Positions 1 to 7,446 of a stretch of DNA of 23,042 nucleotides are shown here, piece by piece. How positions within the stretch are numbered: the stretch's first letter is position 1; the number at the start of each line of letters is the position of its first letter. Position numbers and translations under genes: made by a program. The DNA comes from Desulfobacterales bacterium (GTDB taxonomy: Bacteria > Desulfobacterota > Desulfobacteria > Desulfobacterales > JAFDCJ01): positions 5,815,188 through 5,838,229 of the forward strand of contig CP070771.1 of NCBI GenBank assembly GCA_020345785.1, given 5' to 3'. The notes below the pieces were generated by a model that worked only from the letters and a program-made list of their open reading frames with translations, was not told where the DNA came from and did no database searches.

Positions 1-2
1 CG

Positions 3-713
3 GTCTGCTTTGCATTGATTTATGTCGGCCGGCATCCCGGATCTTTGCGCGGCAATGACGCTCTCCTGTCCATGGAAAAGACGGGCGTTGATGCGGTGCC
101 GATTGTGGGTCTGATAAGCTTTTTGCTGGGATTGATCATGGCCTTTATGTCATCCGTCCAGCTGAGGCAATTCGGTGCCAACATTTATGTGGCATCCCTG
201 GTAGGTCTGGCAATGGTCCGGGAATTGGGCCCGATAATGACGGCCATCATCGTCGCCGGAAGATCCGGCTCAGCCTTTGCAGCCGAGATCGGAACAATGA
301 AGATTTCCGAAGAAGTCGATGCGCTTTTTACCATGGGTTTTGACCCGGTTCGGTTTCTGGTGGTACCCAAAATTGCAGCTACCGTCATCGTCGTTCCCTT
401 CCTGACGCTGTTTTCGGACCTGTGCGCTATTGCGGGCGGGCTGGTGGTGGGCGTGTTCATGCTGGATCTTACGGCCAATGCCTATATCTCCCAAACCCTC
501 AAGACCCTGTCGCTGTTTGACGTTTTCTGGGGTTTTCTGAAAAGCGGTGTCTTCGCGCTTCTAATCACCATTGTCGGTTGTCTCAGGGGATTTCAAGTCA
601 GAGGCGGTGCGGCCTCGGTGGGTCAGGCAACAACGTCGGCTGTGGTTACCGGCATTTTTTTGATCATATTATCGGATTCAGTATTTGCGGTCATCCTGCG
701 CTACTGGCGATAA
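3..713 (+). CDS. mlaE: MlaE-family ABC transporter permease (5' partial)
   Basis: Inner-membrane permease of an Mla-type phospholipid transport system. The frame is open from base 3, so the true start lies upstream and the N-terminus is missing; about 236 residues remain, against roughly 260 for the family. Several hydrophobic segments are visible. The central stretch with VRELGPIMTAIIVAGRSGSA and AAEIGTMK is the typical MlaE/Ttg2B signature, followed by the EEVDAL element thought to contact the ATPase. The stop is TAA at 711-713, 13 nt before the ATPase gene. The ATPase, MCE protein and lipoprotein that follow make the assignment secure. Substrate and direction of transport cannot be read from the sequence. 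Confidence 0.93.
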   Translation, partial: VCFALIYVGRHPGSLRGNDALLSMEKTGVDAVPIVGLISFLLGLIMAFMSSVQLRQFGANIYVASLVGLAMVRELGPIMTAIIVAGRSGSAFAAEIGTMKISEEVDALFTMGFDPVRFLVVPKIAATVIVVPFLTLFSDLCAIAGGLVVGVFMLDLTANAYISQTLKTLSLFDVFWGFLKSGVFALLITIVGCLRGFQVRGGAASVGQATTSAVVTGIFLIILSDSVFAVILRYWR

Positions 714-726
714 TGAGCACGAATTG

Positions 727-1497
727 ATGGAAAGAAAAGTCATCATTCAGGTCAGAGATTTAGTTGCCAAATACGGCGACGATGTTATCCTCGACCGGGT
801 TTCATTTGATGTCTATGAGGGAGAAATATTTGCGGTGCTGGGCGGCAGCGGCAGCGGCAAGAGCACCTTGTTGAAACATCTGATCGGTCTTGTCCGGCCC
901 CACTCGGGACAGATAACTATCGACGGCGATGATATTACCAGCTGCGATGAAGATAAGCTTCAGACAGTGCTGCGCAAAGTCGGTGTCCTTTATCAGAGTG
1001 CGGCCCTTTTTGGGTCCATGACCCTGGCCGAAAATGTTGCCCTGCCTATTAAATCGTATACCAACTTGCCCGCCGAATCGGTAGACACGCTGGTTAAAAT
1101 GAAGCTGAATCTGGTTCATCTGAACGGCTATGAAAACCATCTGCCGTCTGAGATCAGCGGCGGAATGAAAAAAAGGGCCGGATTGGCACGGGCGATGGCG
1201 CTGAATCCAAAAATCTTGTTTTTCGATGAACCCTCGGCCGGACTGGATCCGGTCACATCGGCCGCGTTGGACAAGCTGATTTTAAATCTCAACAAAAATC
1301 TGAAAACCACGATGGTGATCGTTACCCATGAACTAGAGAGCATTTTTGCCGTGGCGCACAGAGTTGTGATGCTGCACAAAAGCAAGCGGGGCATCATCGC
1401 CACCGGCGATCCGAATTACCTGAAAGACCACAGCCGCAATCCGTTCGTGAAACAATTTTTTAACCGTCTAACTACCGATAACCTGCAGTTCGATTGA
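727..1497 (+). CDS. mlaF: MlaF-type ABC transporter ATP-binding protein
   Basis: Cytoplasmic ATPase powering the MlaE permease. All ABC motifs are present: Walker A GGSGSGKST at residues 39-47, Q-loop Gln90, signature SGGMKKR at 144-150, Walker B ILFFDEP at 163-169, D-loop AGLDP and switch His201 (VTHE). The SGGMKKRAGLARA form of the signature is typical of the Mla/Ttg2A subfamily. The frame is open from 685, but that would overlap mlaE. ATG 727 gives a normal 256-aa protein beginning just before the first beta strand, although no strong ribosome binding site precedes it. The 13-14 nt gaps on both sides indicate one operon. Confidence 0.93.
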   Translation: MERKVIIQVRDLVAKYGDDVILDRVSFDVYEGEIFAVLGGSGSGKSTLLKHLIGLVRPHSGQITIDGDDITSCDEDKLQTVLRKVGVLYQSAALFGSMTLAENVALPIKSYTNLPAESVDTLVKMKLNLVHLNGYENHLPSEISGGMKKRAGLARAMALNPKILFFDEPSAGLDPVTSAALDKLILNLNKNLKTTMVIVTHELESIFAVAHRVVMLHKSKRGIIATGDPNYLKDHSRNPFVKQFFNRLTTDNLQFD

Positions 1498-1511
1498 AGG
1501 ATCAAACCCGT

Positions 1512-2528
1512 ATGGCTTCCCAGCGAACGAAGTTTGCCGTTGGACTCTTTCTGACATGCGGCATGGTATTCGCGATTCTGATCATTATTTGGTTGGGTAT
1601 GTCCCGGTTTTTGGAAGAAGGCCGGCATTATGTGACCTATTTTGATGAGTCCGTACAGGGTTTGAATATCGACTCGCCCGTAAAATACAGGGGGGTATTT
1701 ATCGGGCGGGTTGAAAGTATCGGAGTCGCCCCTGATTCAAAATTAATACAGGTCGTTTTAAAAATTGAATCCGGTCAAGTTCTGGATAGCAGCATCGTCG
1801 CGCAGTTGAAATCAGTCGGTATTACAGGCAGCATGTTTATTGAACTGGATCGCAAAGCAGCGGAGGAACCTGATCAATCACCGAAGCTTAATTTCCCAAC
1901 GGAATATCCGATCATCGCCTCAAAGCCATCGGAAATCGGCGAACTTATATCCGGCATCAACGAGGTCCTGCATCAGATAAAGTCACTGGACCTTCAGGGC
2001 ATTGTCGGGCAGATTAAATTGACCCTCGAAAACATCAACCGCCAGGTTTCACATGCCGATATAAAGGGTATATCCGACCGTATTGAGGCATCTCTGGTGA
2101 GTTTAAATGCTATCTTAGACGACCATAAATGGAACAGCATCCTGGATTCAATGGACCGGGGGGTTCGATCCTTCAACACCCTGATCAATAATGCGGACAG
2201 AAGTCTCGACCGGGTGAATAAAACACTTGTCCGCGTCGACGGAATCGTCATGGACAACGAGCAAACAATCAAAGCCGCGATTGATGAATTTCGACAGGCC
2301 ATGCACAATGCCAACCTTTTTTTGCAAAAAGGTTCAAACCTGGTCAGCGGAACGGACGAGTCGGTTTCTCATTTACTGCAGCGCATGCTGATCGTCGCGC
2401 AAAATCTGGAAAAAGCAAGTGAAAACCTCAACCAGATAATGGAGCTTTTGGCCGACCAGCCCTCTCAACTATTATTCGGCGAGCCTCCTTCGCCCCGTAA
2501 TGTCGAGCCGGAGTTGGAAGCCAGGTAA
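1512..2528 (+). CDS. mlaD: MlaD-type MCE-domain lipid-binding protein
   Basis: Substrate-binding component of the Mla-type transporter, anchored in the inner membrane with its MCE domain in the periplasm. One N-terminal transmembrane helix (about residues 8-29) is followed by an MCE domain (about 38-118, with YFDESVQGLNIDSPVKYRG and GVFIGRV). A long helical tail with regular hydrophobic spacing extends to residue 338. MlaD of E. coli is only about 180 residues, so this belongs to the longer tailed type that may form a tube or needle (known for PqiB/YebT-like relatives, inferred here). ATG 1512 is chosen over TTG 1494 because AAGGA at 1497-1501 sits about 10 nt upstream and TTG 1494 overlaps the mlaF stop. 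Confidence 0.9.
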   Translation: MASQRTKFAVGLFLTCGMVFAILIIIWLGMSRFLEEGRHYVTYFDESVQGLNIDSPVKYRGVFIGRVESIGVAPDSKLIQVVLKIESGQVLDSSIVAQLKSVGITGSMFIELDRKAAEEPDQSPKLNFPTEYPIIASKPSEIGELISGINEVLHQIKSLDLQGIVGQIKLTLENINRQVSHADIKGISDRIEASLVSLNAILDDHKWNSILDSMDRGVRSFNTLINNADRSLDRVNKTLVRVDGIVMDNEQTIKAAIDEFRQAMHNANLFLQKGSNLVSGTDESVSHLLQRMLIVAQNLEKASENLNQIMELLADQPSQLLFGEPPSPRNVEPELEAR

Positions 2529-2541
2529 CCGGAGTTTTCTA

Positions 2542-3180
2542 ATGGTACGAGATAAGATAATTCTAATCATGTTTTTGTGTCTCACCCTGACGCTAACAGC
2601 CTGTCTTAAACTCAAACAGCCGCGCAATGAGATAGCGTATTACACTCTTGAATATGATCCGCCCAATGTGGCTGCGCGCCGGCCTCTGCCGTATGTTATC
2701 AGGGTGAATCCGTTTGCCGTATCTCCCGTGTACAACACCAATCGCATCATTTACCGGGATAAATCATTTAAAAGGCAGGCGTATGCCTATTACAAGTGGC
2801 GGGCGAATCCGGCAGAATTAATTGCCTATTTTTTAAGACGGGACATGGAAAAATGCGGTCTTTTTAAAGCAGTGCTGCCCCGCGAAAGCAGCTTTCCGCC
2901 AACTTATTTGCTGGAAGGCACCGTGCAGGAATTTTTGGAGGCCGACCGAGAGAATACATGGGAGGCGGTTTTATCCATCAGTATCACTCTAATCGATGAA
3001 AGGGAACCTGATATCAGCCAAAAGGTCCTTTTGCAAAAAAATTATAGTGCCAGCAAGCCGTGCCAAAAACAAAATCCCCGGGCTTTAGCTGCGGCACTGA
3101 GCCAGGCCATGTCCCAAGTTTCGGACGAGATCATCAATGACACTTACAATGTTCTGGCAGATCGCAAGGAAATCAAATAA
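2542..3180 (+). CDS. ABC-type transport auxiliary lipoprotein (PqiC/ABC_trans_aux-like)
   Basis: Predicted outer-membrane or periplasmic lipoprotein acting with the upstream MCE transporter. The first 21 residues form a lipoprotein signal: charged MVRDK, a hydrophobic core, then the lipobox LTAC with Cys21 as the acylated residue. The body resembles the ABC-type transport auxiliary family (PF03886), with the YYTLEYDPP opening and an alternating strand pattern, and has a usual length of 212 aa. ATG 2542 is preceded by GGAG at 2531-2534 (7-nt spacing); an upstream in-frame start at 2500 would bury the signal peptide. It is the last gene of the Mla operon, 13 nt after mlaD. No terminator hairpin is evident behind it. 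Confidence 0.87.
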   Translation: MVRDKIILIMFLCLTLTLTACLKLKQPRNEIAYYTLEYDPPNVAARRPLPYVIRVNPFAVSPVYNTNRIIYRDKSFKRQAYAYYKWRANPAELIAYFLRRDMEKCGLFKAVLPRESSFPPTYLLEGTVQEFLEADRENTWEAVLSISITLIDEREPDISQKVLLQKNYSASKPCQKQNPRALAAALSQAMSQVSDEIINDTYNVLADRKEIK

Positions 3181-3391
3181 AGCACGCCTGACGGCGATGG
3201 TAAATTGCTGTTTGGGCCGAGAATTTTTAATCATCATTTAGCCATGACGGATTCTCCAATCGAACACGTAAAGCCTCAACTTCGAGAAACCACAAAGCTT
3301 GATTAAGGTATGTTTTTGTTGGATAACGATTATATTCTATATATTGTATTTTAATTTATATAGAAGCACAATATACAGTATAGATATTGAC

Positions 3392-3421
3392 TTGACAAAA
3401 AGAATTATTAAGAGTTATAGA
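3392..3421 (+). promoter_or_regulatory. Candidate sigma-70-type promoter for the 63-aa membrane protein gene
   Basis: A perfect TTGACA at 3392-3397 is followed after 18 nt by TATAGA at 3416-3421 (4 of 6 consensus positions). It lies about 25 nt before the start codon at 3447, in an AT-rich gap. The rest of the gap from 3181 shows no other feature. Inference from consensus only. Confidence 0.45.
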
Positions 3422-3446
3422 GTGGGAACGAAAGGGGGATTATACC

Positions 3447-3638
3447 ATGCAGACGCTGGCGTGGTTGGCGCAGGAAGTTCCGTGGGTGATGGCCCCGGCA
3501 GCCCTAATCTCGGCAACAGCGGTTATCGCCATAATTGCATCGGTGATTCGTTCAAGAAATATCGCATCGAAGGCAATGGCTATCGGAGTGACGGTGGCAT
3601 TAACGATAGGCGTCATGTTGTGGGAGGTGGTGCCTTAG
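3447..3638 (+). CDS. Small two-helix membrane protein, function unknown
   Basis: A 63-residue hydrophobic protein with two predicted transmembrane helices, about residues 14-34 (MAPAALISATAVIAIIASVI) and 43-60. A short basic loop (RSRNIASK) joins them, which suggests a hairpin with both ends on the same side. A strong ribosome binding site (AAAGGGGG) precedes ATG 3447, and a TTGACA-type promoter lies further upstream. It sits alone between the lipid transport operon and asnS on the same strand. A longer overlapping frame (3299-3658) is low-complexity Gly-rich read-through and is not favoured. No family is recognised. It could be a small regulator of an envelope complex or a type I toxin-like peptide; neither is shown. 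Confidence 0.6.
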   Translation: MQTLAWLAQEVPWVMAPAALISATAVIAIIASVIRSRNIASKAMAIGVTVALTIGVMLWEVVP

Positions 3639-3765
3639 TTTTGCCCGGCATCTCTTGAAGTTGTCGTCTTTTGTTGATGAGTATCTTCCTGTCAACACTT
3701 CTTTTAAACATCGACTTACCGATTTCTTTCCAACGTTTCCTTATTCGCCGCAATACTTGTACGAC

Positions 3766-5148
3766 ATGGAACGAACGAAGATATACAATCTGTTAAAGTC
3801 CGAAACACCGGCAGACGATGTGCTGATAAAAGGATGGATCCGGACCCGCCGGGACGCGAAATCTTTTTCCTTTCTTGAAGTCAACGACGGTTCGTGTTTG
3901 AAAAACGTTCAGGTAATTGCCAATGACACGCTTCCCAATTACGACGAAATAAAAAAATTAACCACCGGTTCGGCAGTAATCGTCCACGGCAAACTGGTTG
4001 AATCCCAGGGCGGCGGACAAAAATGGGAAATCGCAGCAGAAAAGTTGGACGTTCTCAGCCTGGCCCCGGATAACTATCCTTTGCAGAAAAAGCGCCACAG
4101 CGACGAATTTTTGAGGAGCATCGCCCATTTAAGACCCAGAACAAACAAATATGGTGCCGCCTTCCGCATACGATCTGAAATGTCCTATGCCATTCATAAG
4201 TATTTCCGGGATCACGGTTTTCGCTATATCCACACGCCCATTCTCACCGGATCGGATTGTGAAGGTGCCGGAGAATTATTCAAAGTAACAGCCCTGGATC
4301 TGGCAAACCCGCCGCAAAAAGAAGGCAAGACGGACTATTTACAGGATTTCTTCGGCAAAGAGGCCAATCTGACCGTCTCAGGTCAGCTTTCGGCAGAAAT
4401 GTTTTGCCTTGCCCTGGGCGACGTTTATACCTTTGGACCGACCTTCAGGGCCGAAAACTCAAACACTCGCCGTCATGCCGCCGAATTTTGGATGATTGAA
4501 CCTGAAATGGCTTTTTGTGATCTACAGGACAACATGGATCTGGGAGAGGATTTGGTCAAATACCTGACATCCTACGCCATGCGGGAATGTTCGGAGGATC
4601 TGGAACTTTTCGCAAAGTGGGTAGACAAAAATTTAATTGCCACCCTGGAAAATACCGCCACCTCGGACTACGTCCGGCTGCCTTACCGGGAAGCGGTTGA
4701 AATATTGCAAAAATCCGGCCGCAAGTTCGACTATGACGTCGGCTTCGGCAAAGACCTGCAGACGGAGCACGAACGCTTCCTGACCGAAACGCATTTTAAA
4801 AAACCGGTAATTGTCCATGATTATCCCAAAACCATTAAACCTTTTTACATGCGTTTAAATGACGACAATGAAACGGTGGCCGCCATGGACGTTCTGGTTC
4901 CCAACATTGGAGAAATCATCGGCGGCAGCCAGCGCGAAGAACGCCTGGAGGTGCTGGAAGCGCGCATGGCTGAAACGGGAATGGATAAAGCGCCTTACTG
5001 GTGGTATCTGGAATCGCGTAAATTCGGCACGGTGCCGCACAGCGGTTTTGGATTAGGTTTTGAACGGCTGCTCATGTTGGTCACCGGCATCAGCAATATC
5101 CGGGATGTCATCCCCTTTCCCCGCACACCGAACAATATTGAGTTTTAG
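3766..5148 (+). CDS. asnS: Asparaginyl-tRNA synthetase
   Basis: Class IIb aminoacyl-tRNA synthetase that charges tRNA-Asn with asparagine in the cytoplasm. The N-terminal OB-fold anticodon-binding domain (about residues 15-105, VLIKGWIRTRRDAKSFSFLEVNDG) is followed by the catalytic core. Motif 2 is in FRAENSNTRRHAAEFWMIEP and motif 3 in GFGLGFERLLMLVTG near the C-terminus. The 460-aa length matches bacterial AsnRS (about 466 aa). The insert after TGSDCEGAGELFKVT and the YLQDFFGK segment are typical of AsnRS rather than AspRS. ATG 3766 is chosen because it begins with the family's usual N-terminus; the frame opens upstream at 3655, but that extension lacks similarity and a ribosome binding site. 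It is convergent with the CoA ligase gene, 37 nt away. Confidence 0.96.
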   Translation: MERTKIYNLLKSETPADDVLIKGWIRTRRDAKSFSFLEVNDGSCLKNVQVIANDTLPNYDEIKKLTTGSAVIVHGKLVESQGGGQKWEIAAEKLDVLSLAPDNYPLQKKRHSDEFLRSIAHLRPRTNKYGAAFRIRSEMSYAIHKYFRDHGFRYIHTPILTGSDCEGAGELFKVTALDLANPPQKEGKTDYLQDFFGKEANLTVSGQLSAEMFCLALGDVYTFGPTFRAENSNTRRHAAEFWMIEPEMAFCDLQDNMDLGEDLVKYLTSYAMRECSEDLELFAKWVDKNLIATLENTATSDYVRLPYREAVEILQKSGRKFDYDVGFGKDLQTEHERFLTETHFKKPVIVHDYPKTIKPFYMRLNDDNETVAAMDVLVPNIGEIIGGSQREERLEVLEARMAETGMDKAPYWWYLESRKFGTVPHSGFGLGFERLLMLVTGISNIRDVIPFPRTPNNIEF

Positions 5149-5185
5149 TCACTACCCTCCAACCAGCTGACCAACCTCGTAATGA

Positions 5186-6592
5186 TCATTCTCTTGTAGC
5201 GGTCATCGCATCATAAAGTTTGCGCTCGTCGATGATGCGCTTGGCTTTGAATTCGGTGCGCTCCAGAGATCCAGGCGCCATCATTTGCACGATGGTGCGC
5301 AGGCCCTTGGCCCTTAGCTGTTCAGCTAATTTTTTCTGCAATCCCGGAATCTGATCGGCCGGCTGGTCGGGCGTGGGTTCGGCCTGCACGATGAGCTCAT
5401 CCATCGTCTTTTCCCGAGTGATAATAATGCGAAACTCGTCTGAAAACCCCTCGATTCCCCGGATCACGTCCTCAATGGCGCTGGGGTAGACGTTTTCGCC
5501 CCGCACGATGAACATATCATCGGCCCGCCCGTAAATGCCCCGGGGAAACCGGGGATAGGTTCGGCCGCAGGAGCAGGGCTCGTTCGTCCAGCGGCTCAAA
5601 TCCCCGGCCCAGAACCGGATCATGGGCTGGGAATTACGTTCCAGGTGGGTGTAGACTGTTACGCCTTCCTCGCCGTAAGGCACCCGCTTTTTGGTTTGCG
5701 GATCCACCAGCTCGGCATAAACCACATCCTGCCACAGGTGCATCCCCTGACGCCGGGAGCATTCGCCATCGGTCATCCAGGGCGCCATTTCACCAGTGGA
5801 ACCGGAATCCAGGCAAATGGCGTCGTAGGTTTCTTCAATGCGTTTTCTGGTTGACGGCACGCCGGCACCGGGCTCACCGGAAAAAAAGAGAATGCGGAAG
5901 TTGAAATCCCTGGCTGGGTCAATTCCTTTTTGTTTGGCTTTCTCAGCGATGTAGAGACTGTAAGAAGGTGTTCCGTAGAACACGGTCGGTTTGACGTTGG
6001 CCATCCATTCAATCGCCCGATCAGTTTGGCCGGGAACACCTGCTCCGAAGGGAAAGGCCGTGGCACCCAGACGCTCGGTGCCCAACATTGCTCCCCAGCT
6101 GCCCCAGTAAAGACTAAAAAAGGATCCGATGAAAACAATATCTTCAGGGCGGACGCCCATGGCCCACATGACGCGGGCGTGGGTTTCGGCAATGCGTTGA
6201 ATATCATCCCGGCTGATGCCGAAAGCGGTGGGTTTTCCGGTGGTGCCCGAGGTGCCGTGCACTCGGGCCAACTCTTTATACGAAACGCACAGGTTGCTGC
6301 CAAACGGCGGGTACTCGGACTGATCTGCGCGCAGCTCGTCTTTTGTCAGAATCGGTATGGCCTCAAAGTCATCCAGCGAGCGTATATCGCCGGGGTTCAC
6401 CCCCTCGGCATCCCATTTTTTGCGATAAAGCCCGGAGTTCTCGTAGGCATATTGGAGTTGCTGCTGAAGCTTGGGTAAAATAATGGTTTGCTCCCGTTCC
6501 TCGGGATCCATGGTTTCAATATCCGGAAACCAGTAATCCTGGATGGGATCAGGGTGATAGCTGGTATCATAGACCGGCGGCCATTGTTGCAT
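5186..6592 (-). CDS. PaaK-type AMP-forming CoA ligase (phenylacetate-CoA ligase family)
   Basis: Adenylate-forming ligase that would convert a carboxylic acid, ATP and CoA to an acyl-CoA, AMP and PPi in the cytoplasm. The P-loop TSGTTGKPT is at residues 114-122, followed by the A5-type motif DSGSTGEM, and the C-terminal swinging domain carries LERTEFKAKR with the probable catalytic Lys near 449. The 468-aa length is slightly above classic PaaK (about 430-440). ATG at 6592 is fixed by AGGAGGTG at 6597-6604. It lies downstream of a two-subunit B12-dependent mutase on the same strand, 325 bp from the small subunit, with an inverted-repeat element between. The neighbourhood suggests activation of the acid whose CoA ester the mutase rearranges, not necessarily phenylacetate. 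Substrate is unknown. Confidence 0.9.
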   Translation of the reverse strand: MQQWPPVYDTSYHPDPIQDYWFPDIETMDPEEREQTIILPKLQQQLQYAYENSGLYRKKWDAEGVNPGDIRSLDDFEAIPILTKDELRADQSEYPPFGSNLCVSYKELARVHGTSGTTGKPTAFGISRDDIQRIAETHARVMWAMGVRPEDIVFIGSFFSLYWGSWGAMLGTERLGATAFPFGAGVPGQTDRAIEWMANVKPTVFYGTPSYSLYIAEKAKQKGIDPARDFNFRILFFSGEPGAGVPSTRKRIEETYDAICLDSGSTGEMAPWMTDGECSRRQGMHLWQDVVYAELVDPQTKKRVPYGEEGVTVYTHLERNSQPMIRFWAGDLSRWTNEPCSCGRTYPRFPRGIYGRADDMFIVRGENVYPSAIEDVIRGIEGFSDEFRIIITREKTMDELIVQAEPTPDQPADQIPGLQKKLAEQLRAKGLRTIVQMMAPGSLERTEFKAKRIIDERKLYDAMTATRE

Positions 6593-6681
6593 GCAGCACC
6601 TCCTATGTTGGGCCTTTCGCGGTTCAATTCCTATCAATTGATGAAGAAGCTAATTTGAAAATTTGTATTTAACCGATTTAT

Positions 6682-6892
6682 AATGAACTAAAATTTAAAA
6701 TGACTAAAATGAACTAAAATTGAGGTATGCTATCGCTTTTAGTAGGTCAATGCCGTAGTTTGTCATGTGATATACACGACCTAATTTTAAATTGTGTTAC
6801 CAAATACAAACTTTTTCCTTTTTATAAATAAAGACGGAGCGTAGCGAAACCACGATTTTAGTCATTTTAAATTTTAGCTCATTTTAGCGCAT
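6682..6892. repeat. Long inverted repeat element in the ligase/mutase gap
   Basis: An arm at about 6682-6710 (key unit AATGAACTAAAAT, then TTAAAATGACTAAAAT) recurs in inverted orientation at about 6855-6885, with roughly one mismatch in 29 bases. Around the arms the unit ATGA(A/G)CTAAAAT is repeated, with an extra copy at 6709-6720. Outside them, shorter inverted words follow (ATTTAACCGATT on the left; the complement of ATTAAATCCGATT on the right), so the inverted structure may span about 6668-6915. The interior of about 145 bp is AT-rich and non-coding. It may be a small mobile or MITE-like element or an intergenic repeat family. It fills the only large gap between genes that look functionally linked. 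Confidence 0.6.
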
Positions 6893-6917
6893 TCTTCGAT
6901 CGAATCGGATTTAATAT

Positions 6918-7325
6918 TTATCTCCTCATCTTATCCGCCAGAGCCTGATGCAAACTCGAAACAATTTCATCCTGGCTTGAGCCCGGAGGAAAAACGCCGT
7001 CAAAGCCTATACTCAAAAGTTCCTCGGCATCCTCGGGGGAAAATACACCTCCGATGAGAAACACAAAGTCATTTTTCAGTCCTTTTTCTTCGGCCTTGCT
7101 CAGCAGCAAACTTCCCAGGGACAGGTGGGCGCCTCCCAGTGAACTTACCCCGATAACATCCACCTGCTCCTGAACGGCAGCGGCAAGAATCTCATCGGGC
7201 AGGGAATTACCCAGATAGATCACCTCCATTCCCTTGTCACGCAGCTCCATGGCAATGGTGATCACTCCCCGATTGTGCACATCCAGACCCAGTTTTGCCA
7301 GAAGCACTTTAATTTTACGGGTCAT
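6918..7325 (-). CDS. B12-binding small subunit of a methylmalonyl-CoA mutase-family enzyme
   Basis: A 135-residue cobalamin-binding domain. It carries the base-off/His-on signature DxHxxG as Asp15, His17, Gly20 (LGLDVHNRG), then VIGVSSLGGAH and FLIGGVF, the remaining cobalamin-contact motifs of the family. His17 should be the lower axial cobalt ligand. In classical methylmalonyl-CoA mutase this domain is the C-terminus of a ~700-aa chain; a free ~135-aa subunit is known from archaeal-type MCM, isobutyryl-CoA mutase and 2-hydroxyisobutyryl-CoA mutase. ATG at 7325 is preceded by GGAG with 5-nt spacing. The large subunit lies 121 bp upstream, so the two are almost certainly co-transcribed. The frame's upstream extension overlaps the large subunit and is not coding. 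Confidence 0.93.
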   Translation of the reverse strand: MTRKIKVLLAKLGLDVHNRGVITIAMELRDKGMEVIYLGNSLPDEILAAAVQEQVDVIGVSSLGGAHLSLGSLLLSKAEEKGLKNDFVFLIGGVFSPEDAEELLSIGFDGVFPPGSSQDEIVSSLHQALADKMRR

Positions 7326-7446
7326 GCTTACTCCGTTATTCCTGCCAGCATATCCTGATTGAGTCGGGATTCGGATTTTGATTATTTCAATGGCACAAAT
7401 TTTTTTAGGCCGGACAGCTACTATACTCCTAAAATTTCTTGAACAT

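Noticed and set aside
3299..3658. 119-aa + strand frame overlapping the 63-aa membrane protein
   Set aside because: Starts at a non-ATG codon without a ribosome binding site, and its second half is Gly/Asp-rich read-through of the hydrophobic gene in another frame.
5181..5190. AATGATCATT palindrome between asnS and the ligase
   Set aside because: Short palindrome overlapping the ligase stop codon, without a T-run or stable stem; probably chance.
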